Assembly: GCF_938041645.1 (NCBI RefSeq)
Contig: NZ_CALIST010000003.1
Coordinates: forward strand, 1 to 17,612
Length of the DNA: 17,612 bases
Direction: 5' to 3'
Origin: an uncultured Campylobacter sp.
GTDB lineage: Bacteria; Campylobacterota; Campylobacteria; Campylobacterales; Campylobacteraceae
Shown here: positions 1-5,288 of the stretch, in pieces
Position numbering within the stretch: the stretch's first letter is position 1
How the letters are laid out: each line of letters starts with the position of its first letter
Program-made: the position numbers and the translations under genes
Notes under the pieces: model-generated
What the model saw: only the letters and a program-made list of their open reading frames with translations
Database searches by the model: none
What the model was told of the DNA's origin: nothing

Positions 1-982
1 AACCATTGCTATCTCCTACTATTTTCCAGCTTGCACCTGTTGCATAAAATGTTTCTTTAATTAATATAGCATTCTTATATTTATAAAAATCTTCCTCTAA
101 CATATCATTATATTTTTCATAGTATGTAATATTTGGAAATAAAAATAATTTTTTTATATTATTGTAAATTTCTTCATTAAAATTTTCTATATCTAATTTA
201 TTTAGATTTATATCGCCAAACTCAATAACTTCTATACTATTATTAAAGTATTTTTCGTTAACATTTATCTCTATATTTTTATATTTATACCCAATATTTT
301 CTAGCATATTTCTAAATTGACTAGAGGTATTAGAAAAATACAAAAGATTTTTTAGTGTTAATGCATTATGACTAGGCTCACTGTCTTTGATTTTATTTGC
401 GCCTTTATAGCCAAAATTTTCATAATGCTTATTTGTACTATCTTTTAAATATATGTTTTTTATAAGCTCATAGACTCTATCAAACGGCGACAAACTATGG
501 AATATAATTGAAATTGGAGTAGGTATAATACTAAATTTATCATCGCATCTTATGTTTCCTCTTATATTAACAGGGCTAATTTTATTAGTCATGTCAAATT
601 TTTTAAGTTCAAAATCATTTATACCCCTTATACTCCAATAGCTAGCATTGTCTATATATGACTGGATAAAAAATATATTTTTACTTAAATCATAAAATAA
701 AGCATGAATTTTACCTTCTTTTAATTCATTATCTAGTCTCCACAACTTGAGTGATATCAAAATTTCAAACAACGTAGTTTTGCCCATTCCATTTTTACCA
801 ACTATACAACTAATATTTTCTATTGGAATTTCAAATTGCTTATAGTAGTTTTGATTTTCTCTAAGTTCAATAACTTTATCTCTTGAATTAAATTCAATTA
901 TCTCAAATTCATTATCAAATTGATAAATACCTTGTGGTATATTTTTGTAGTCTTCATCTAATAATACAGCAATTAACTTCAT
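1..982 (-). CDS. AAA/ABC-type P-loop ATPase, AT-rich accessory gene (C-terminus beyond the left edge)
   Basis: An open frame runs on the minus strand from an ATG at 982-980 to the window edge without a stop, giving 327 visible residues. A P-loop GKNGMGKT lies at residues 62-69 (preceded by ISCIV), of the kind found in SMC/RecF/OLD-like ATPases. The rest of the visible part is Asn/Lys/Ile/Tyr-rich with no second motif I recognise, and Walker B and any effector domain must lie off the left edge. The start is well supported: ATG follows the ilvD TAA directly, and a GGAGG Shine-Dalgarno sequence sits inside the last ilvD codons, so translation is probably coupled. The gene is far more AT-rich than ilvD, and the composition changes right at the ilvD stop. 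By inference it is horizontally acquired and may belong to a phage-defence or restriction module. The family is not identified. Confidence 0.85.
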   Translation of the reverse strand, partial: MKLIAVLLDEDYKNIPQGIYQFDNEFEIIEFNSRDKVIELRENQNYYKQFEIPIENISCIVGKNGMGKTTLFEILISLKLWRLDNELKEGKIHALFYDLSKNIFFIQSYIDNASYWSIRGINDFELKKFDMTNKISPVNIRGNIRCDDKFSIIPTPISIIFHSLSPFDRVYELIKNIYLKDSTNKHYENFGYKGANKIKDSEPSHNALTLKNLLYFSNTSSQFRNMLENIGYKYKNIEINVNEKYFNNSIEVIEFGDINLNKLDIENFNEEIYNNIKKLFLFPNITYYEKYNDMLEEDFYKYKNAILIKETFYATGASWKIVGDSNG

Positions 983-2656
983 TTACGCCTCCAAAATCGC
1001 TCCGTTGCTAGCATTTGTTACCAGCTTGCGATACATTCGTAGCCAGCGAAACGGTAGCGGTTTTTCGATCGGCTTAAATTTAGCCCTGCGCGCAGCGATC
1101 TGCTCTTCGCTTAGGCGCACGTTGATCGCGTATGTGTCCACGTTGATGTCGATGATGTCGCCGTCTTGTAGCAGTCCGATCATACCGCCCTCGGCCGCTT
1201 CGGGGCTTACGTGTCCGATACTTAGCCCTCTTGTAGCGCCGCTAAATCTGCCGTCCGTGATCAGCGCTACGTCCGCACCGAGACCTCGCCCCATGATTAG
1301 GCTCGTTGGGCTTAGCATCTCCTGCATACCCGGGCCTCCACGCGGCCCTTCGTAGCGGATGACGACCACGTCGCCTTTGCCGACTTTGCCCTTTGAGATG
1401 CCCTCTATCGCTTCATCTTGGCCGTTAAAGCACACGGCCTTGCCGCTAAATTTACGCTCGCCGATGATGCCCGCTGTCTTGATGACGCAGCCCTGCTCGG
1501 CTAAATTTCCAAACAAAATCGCCAGTCCGCCCACGTCCGAATAGGCGTTTTCGACCTTGTGTATGACCTCTTCGTCTTTTATGACGCTAGCTCCCACGCG
1601 CTCGCCTAGGCTTTCGCCCGTGACGGTCGGCGCGCCTAAGTCCAGCAGTCCGTTGTCGCGGCGCGAAATTTCGTTTATCACGGCGCTTAGGCCGCCCGCG
1701 CGGTCGATGTCCTCCATGTGGATATTTGGCAAGCTCGGGCTGATTTTGGCGATGTGCGCGATCTTGCGGCTGATCTCGTTGAGCCCCGCGATCTGTAAAT
1801 TTACCCCCGCTTCGCGCGCGATAGCTAGGATATGCAGCACGGTGTTGCTGCTGCCGCCCATCGCCATGTCGACGACTAGGGCGTTTTGGATCGATTTTTC
1901 GTTCACAATGTTGCGGATTTTATATTTTTCATCCAGCGCAATCTCGCAAATTCGGCGCCCCGCCTGCCTGATGAGCTCCTCGCGCTCTGGCGTAAGCGCG
2001 GGCACGGTGCCGTTGCCTTTTAGCGCGATGCCCATCGCTTCGCACAGCGTATTCATCGAGTTTGCCGTAAACATCCCCGAGCAGCTGCCGCCGCTTGGAC
2101 AGGCGGCACACTCGATCTCTTTTAGCTCCTCGGCGCTGATCTCTTTGGTTTCAAATTTACCCACCGCCTCAAACGCCGTAGATAGGTCGATCGGCTCGCC
2201 TTTTTTAGTGTAGCCCTTTTTCATCGGGCCGCCGCTAACAAAAACCGTCGGCACGTTCACGCGTAGCGCGCCCATCAACATGCCTGGCACGATTTTATCG
2301 CAGTTTGGCATGCAAACCAGAGCGTCTAGAGCGTGGGCGTTCATCACCGTTTCGATCGAGTTTGCGATGAGCTCGCGGCTAGGCAGGCTGTAAAGCATCC
2401 CGCTATGCCCCATCGCGATGCCGTCGTCCACGCCGATACAGTTAAACTCAAAGGGCACGCAGCCGTTTTTGCGGATCTCGTCTTTTAAAATTTCGGAGTA
2501 TTTGTTGAGGAAAAAGTGCCCTGGGATAATCTCGATGAAGCTATTTGCCACGCCGATAAACGGCTTTTCAAAGTCATCGTCCTTTAGTCCTGTCGCTCTT
2601 AGCAAGCTTCTGTGCGGCGCACGCGTATAGCCTTTTTTGATGATGTCGCTTCTCAT
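983..2656 (-). CDS. ilvD: Dihydroxy-acid dehydratase
   Basis: IlvD is the Fe-S enzyme that dehydrates 2,3-dihydroxy-3-methylbutanoate and its isoleucine-pathway homologue to the 2-oxo acids, the third common step of branched-chain amino acid synthesis in the cytoplasm. The 557-residue protein has normal family length. Visible hallmarks are VDDGIAMGHSGMLYSLPSRE (Mg ligand D78), NCDKIVPGM (C119, D120, carbamylatable K121), GGSCSGMFTANS (C192), and a C-terminal ITDGRFSGATRG followed by GHVSPEA. The early extra cysteine of [2Fe-2S]-type dehydratases is replaced by IIPGH, as in E. coli, which suggests an oxygen-sensitive cluster. An upstream in-frame ATG at 2686 would add ten residues (MEKISIQGYK), but it has no ribosome site and lies in a likely -10 box. 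The ATG at 2656 has AAGGA seven bases upstream and gives the usual MRSDIIKKGYTRAP start. Confidence 0.97.
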   Translation of the reverse strand: MRSDIIKKGYTRAPHRSLLRATGLKDDDFEKPFIGVANSFIEIIPGHFFLNKYSEILKDEIRKNGCVPFEFNCIGVDDGIAMGHSGMLYSLPSRELIANSIETVMNAHALDALVCMPNCDKIVPGMLMGALRVNVPTVFVSGGPMKKGYTKKGEPIDLSTAFEAVGKFETKEISAEELKEIECAACPSGGSCSGMFTANSMNTLCEAMGIALKGNGTVPALTPEREELIRQAGRRICEIALDEKYKIRNIVNEKSIQNALVVDMAMGGSSNTVLHILAIAREAGVNLQIAGLNEISRKIAHIAKISPSLPNIHMEDIDRAGGLSAVINEISRRDNGLLDLGAPTVTGESLGERVGASVIKDEEVIHKVENAYSDVGGLAILFGNLAEQGCVIKTAGIIGERKFSGKAVCFNGQDEAIEGISKGKVGKGDVVVIRYEGPRGGPGMQEMLSPTSLIMGRGLGADVALITDGRFSGATRGLSIGHVSPEAAEGGMIGLLQDGDIIDINVDTYAINVRLSEEQIAARRAKFKPIEKPLPFRWLRMYRKLVTNASNGAILEA

Positions 2657-2684
2657 TTTATATCCTTGAATTGAAATTTTCTCC

Positions 2685-2713
2685 ATTTTAGCATAAAATT
2701 TTACCGCTGCGGG
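2685..2713 (-). promoter_or_regulatory. Probable ilvD promoter
   Basis: On the minus strand TAAAAT (2690-2685), preceded by TTTTATGC, resembles the T-rich extended -10 box of Campylobacter sigma-70 promoters. It would start transcription near 2678, giving a leader of about 20 bases before the ATG at 2656. No -35 box is obvious, as is normal in this group. Confidence 0.4.
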
Positions 2714-2717
2714 GCGT

Positions 2718-2745
2718 TTTAAATTTTAGCGCATTAAAATTTAAA
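2718..2745. repeat. Perfect inverted repeat in the ilvD/ABC-operon divergent region
   Basis: Arms TTTAAATTTTA (2718-2728) and TAAAATTTAAA (2735-2745) are exact reverse complements around the loop GCGCAT. The element lies between the two divergent promoters, close to the expected -35 region of the ilvD promoter. It could be an operator or an AT-rich upstream element, or simply one of the AT palindromes common in this genome. Confidence 0.55.
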
Positions 2746-2780
2746 GCCGACTATTGAGCTTAATCAAACCGAATCACTCC

Positions 2781-2795
2781 TGTTTTTGATATAAT
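2781..2795 (+). promoter_or_regulatory. Promoter of the ABC transporter-nnrS operon
   Basis: A perfect TATAAT (2790-2795) is preceded by TGTTTTTGA, matching the Campylobacter sigma-70 -10 pattern. Transcription would begin near 2802. The leader contains a small hairpin (TTGCC/GGCAG, 2817-2830) and then the ribosome site GAGGAG just before the ATG at 2849. No other strong promoter is visible before the next three genes. Confidence 0.7.
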
Positions 2796-2848
2796 CGCAC
2801 ATCGATTATCAAAATCTTGCCGTTTGGCAGGAATGAAAAGAGGAGAAG

Positions 2849-3808
2849 ATGCAAAGAAGAAATTTCTTAAAACTAACGTCCGCGTTGGCGGCTAGCGGGC
2901 TTGCTAGCCCTCTTTTTGCGAAGGAGGCCTTTACTATTTACGGTGCGCCTGCGATGCCTAGCCTTATCATCGGCGTTGCGTGCATGCAGGGGCAGATCGG
3001 CAAAAAATACGACGCGAAGCTTGAGCTTTGGCGCGATCCCGATCAGCTGCGCGCGGGCGTGGCAAACGGCGAGTACAAGGTCATGATGAGCCCTAGCAAC
3101 GTGGGGGTGAACCTCGCAAATCAGGGTCGCAAGATCGGCATGGTAAATATCCTCACCGAGGGGCTAAATTTCGCGATGAGCAAGGGCGAGAAGATAACGG
3201 AATTTGCTCAGCTGAAAGGCAAAAAGATCGTAATGCCTTTTAAAAACGATATGCTAGACATCATCGTGCGAGCCATAGCGAAAAAGCAGGGTATTAGCGG
3301 ACTAAATATCGACTACACCGCCAGCCCCGCAGAGAGCGCGCAGCTGTTTTTGGCTAAGGACTACGACGTCGCGATCACGGTCGAGCCGCTAGCAAGCGCC
3401 ATGATCTTAAAGGGCAAAGTATCGGGTATCGCCGTGCAACGAGGAGCAAATTTAAGCGATATGTGGGCGCAGGCGTTTTCGACTAAGCCCATAATCCCGC
3501 AGGCGGGCATCATCGCAGATACCGATTTTTACGCCGCGAAAAAGGCGGATTTTGAAATTTTAAATGCCGATTTAGCAGACGCGCTTGCGTGGATCAAAGC
3601 GAACAAACAAAGCGCCGCGGCAATCGGGACGAATTTCTTTCCTGCGCCGCCGCCTGCGATATTTATGAGCATCGATACGTCGAATTTATGCGTCAAAAAG
3701 CCTAGCGAGATCAAGGACGAGCTTTTGAAATTTTATGAAATTTTGATGGAATTTAACCCTAAGCTCCTCGGCGGCGCGATGCCTAAGGACGAGTTTTTTC
3801 TATGCTAA
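2849..3808 (+). CDS. Tat-exported ABC transporter substrate-binding protein, NitT/TauT (SsuA/THI5-like) type
   Basis: A periplasmic solute-binding protein of 319 residues and the first gene of a four-gene operon. The N-terminus QRRNFLKLTSALAASGLASP carries a twin-arginine motif (RRNFLK) and a hydrophobic stretch ending in LFA-KE, so it is probably exported folded by the Tat system. No lipobox cysteine is present. The mature part has the fold signature of COG0715-type proteins: an early region where a small ligand would bind, a LKGKKIVMP segment after FAQ, and a second domain with ASPAESAQLFLAKDYDVAITVEP. Such proteins bind nitrate, taurine, sulfonates, thiamine precursors or similar small molecules, and the sequence does not tell me which. 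The stop overlaps the permease start. Co-transcription with an NnrS gene hints at a role in nitrogen-oxide or metal/heme physiology, which is inference only. Confidence 0.88.
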   Translation: MQRRNFLKLTSALAASGLASPLFAKEAFTIYGAPAMPSLIIGVACMQGQIGKKYDAKLELWRDPDQLRAGVANGEYKVMMSPSNVGVNLANQGRKIGMVNILTEGLNFAMSKGEKITEFAQLKGKKIVMPFKNDMLDIIVRAIAKKQGISGLNIDYTASPAESAQLFLAKDYDVAITVEPLASAMILKGKVSGIAVQRGANLSDMWAQAFSTKPIIPQAGIIADTDFYAAKKADFEILNADLADALAWIKANKQSAAAIGTNFFPAPPPAIFMSIDTSNLCVKKPSEIKDELLKFYEILMEFNPKLLGGAMPKDEFFLC

Positions 3809-4599
3809 AAATCGATAAAATTCGCAAAGCTCAAAACCCCGCGTTTTACGTCATAGACTATCTGTGGGGCGGCTTTGCGAGCCTAGGGGCGGTGTGCTTT
3901 TTCATAGCCGTCTGGCAGGTGGCGAGCGAGGCTTATGGGCCGCTAATCCTGCCGCAGCCCGCGGCGGTTTTTTCTAAGGCGTGCGAAATTTTAAGAAATT
4001 TTGCCGCAAACGATCTAGCTCTGTCGCTTAAACGTGCGCTTGCAGGCACCTTCCTCGCGCTTTTTGCGGGGATTTGCAGCGGGCTTGCGGCAGGGTATTT
4101 CAAAAGCCTGCGAGCCTTTTTAAACCCGCTAATTACCGTGCTTCTTTCGACGCCGCCTATCGTCTGGATCGTACTTGCGATATTTTGGTTTCATTTTGGC
4201 GATAAAAGCGTGCTTTTTACCGTCGTTATCGTCGTCGCGCCAATGACTTTTGCGTCCGCGGCGCAGGCGATGGCTAGCGTGAGTACCGAATACACCGAGC
4301 TTTTCGACAGCTACAAAAGCTCAATTTTAAAAAAACTGCGCTACCTCTACGCGCCGCATCTAATCGAACGGCTACTCCCTGCGATCTACGTCGCGGTCAG
4401 CAACGGCGCGAAGGTGCTCGTAATGGCGGAGCTTTTGGGCGCGAACGACGGCATCGGCGCAAAGATCGCCGAAGCGCGCGTCAATATCGATACGGTCGAG
4501 GTTATGGCATATGTGTGCCTAGTCATAGCCTTTACGGCGCTTTTTGATTATCTCGTGACCAAGCCGCTTGAAATTTTACTGATGCCGTGGAGCAGATGA
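3802..4599 (+). CDS. ABC transporter permease, NitT/TauT type (SsuC/TauC-like)
   Basis: An inner-membrane permease of 265 residues, typical family length, with about six hydrophobic segments. The first runs from about residue 25 (GGFASLGAVCFFIAVWQVAS). The conserved cytoplasmic loop that docks to the ATPase is visible in the last third: LRYLYAPHLIERLLPAIYVA followed by an Ala/Gly-rich stretch and ELLGANDGIGAKIAEA, matching the EAA-type loop of COG0600 proteins. The start overlaps the binding-protein stop by seven bases and the end overlaps the ATPase start, so the three genes form one translationally coupled transporter unit. The substrate is unknown. Confidence 0.88.
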   Translation: MLKIDKIRKAQNPAFYVIDYLWGGFASLGAVCFFIAVWQVASEAYGPLILPQPAAVFSKACEILRNFAANDLALSLKRALAGTFLALFAGICSGLAAGYFKSLRAFLNPLITVLLSTPPIVWIVLAIFWFHFGDKSVLFTVVIVVAPMTFASAAQAMASVSTEYTELFDSYKSSILKKLRYLYAPHLIERLLPAIYVAVSNGAKVLVMAELLGANDGIGAKIAEARVNIDTVEVMAYVCLVIAFTALFDYLVTKPLEILLMPWSR

Positions 4600-5288
4600 T
4601 GCTAAAAATTTCAAATCTGCGCTACGAAATTCTGCGCGACGTTATAATTTCAGATTTTTCGCTGCGGCTGCACGCAGGTGAAGTAAAGACGCTTTTTGGC
4701 CCCAGCGGCTGCGGCAAGACCTCGCTTTTGCGGTTGGTTTGCGGGCTGGAGGATAAAAAAAGCGGGCAGATCGAAAACGGCTTTAAGAAAATCAGCTTTT
4801 TGTTTCAAGAAAACCGCCTGCTACCAAACCTCACGGCGCTTAAAAATATTGAAATTTTTAGCCCCGCCGGCGTGAACGAAATTTACGCCCTCGCCGCAAA
4901 GATCGGGCTAAGCCCGAGCGATCTGAATAAATTCCCGCGCGAGCTAAGCGGCGGTATGCAAAAGCGCACGGCGTTTTTGCGCACGATCCTTAGCGGCTGC
5001 GATCTGGCGCTGCTTGATGAGCCGTTTGTAGGTCTGGATCGCGATCTGCGCGGCGTGCTGATCGAAATTTTAGTCTCAAAGATCGAGCACGAGGGACTTG
5101 CCTGCCTTTTGGTAACCCACGACCGCTTCGAAGCCGTACGCCTAAGCCACGAGATTATCGAGCTCGAGCCCAAAGGGATGGGGCTTAGGCGCGTCGTGAG
5201 CCTAGATGAGCCGCTAAGCGCGCGCGACGAGCGGTACGAAGAGCGCGTGGTAAGCGAACAATTCGGGGGAGTGAGCTATTATGAGTAG
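4596..5288 (+). CDS. ABC transporter ATP-binding protein, NitT/TauT type (SsuB/TauB-like)
   Basis: The cytoplasmic ATPase that powers the transporter, about 230 residues. All ABC motifs are present in order: Walker A GPSGCGKT (residues 35-42), Q-loop FLFQENRLLPNLTALKNI, signature LSGGMQKR, Walker B LALLDEPFVGLD and switch LVTHD. The longest frame begins at a GTG (4587). I prefer the ATG at 4596, which overlaps the permease TGA by four bases (ATGA), or the next ATG at 4599, which is better spaced from the GGAG at 4589-4592. The C-terminal tail after the switch histidine is a short charged stretch with no regulatory domain. The gene overlaps the start of the following nnrS gene by eight bases. 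Confidence 0.9.
   Translation: MMLKISNLRYEILRDVIISDFSLRLHAGEVKTLFGPSGCGKTSLLRLVCGLEDKKSGQIENGFKKISFLFQENRLLPNLTALKNIEIFSPAGVNEIYALAAKIGLSPSDLNKFPRELSGGMQKRTAFLRTILSGCDLALLDEPFVGLDRDLRGVLIEILVSKIEHEGLACLLVTHDRFEAVRLSHEIIELEPKGMGLRRVVSLDEPLSARDERYEERVVSEQFGGVSYYE

Noticed and set aside
1557..2213. Long plus-strand frame opposite ilvD (218 codons)
   Set aside because: It lies antisense to the clearly conserved ilvD, its product resembles nothing, and it has no ribosome site. It is a shadow of GC-rich coding sequence.
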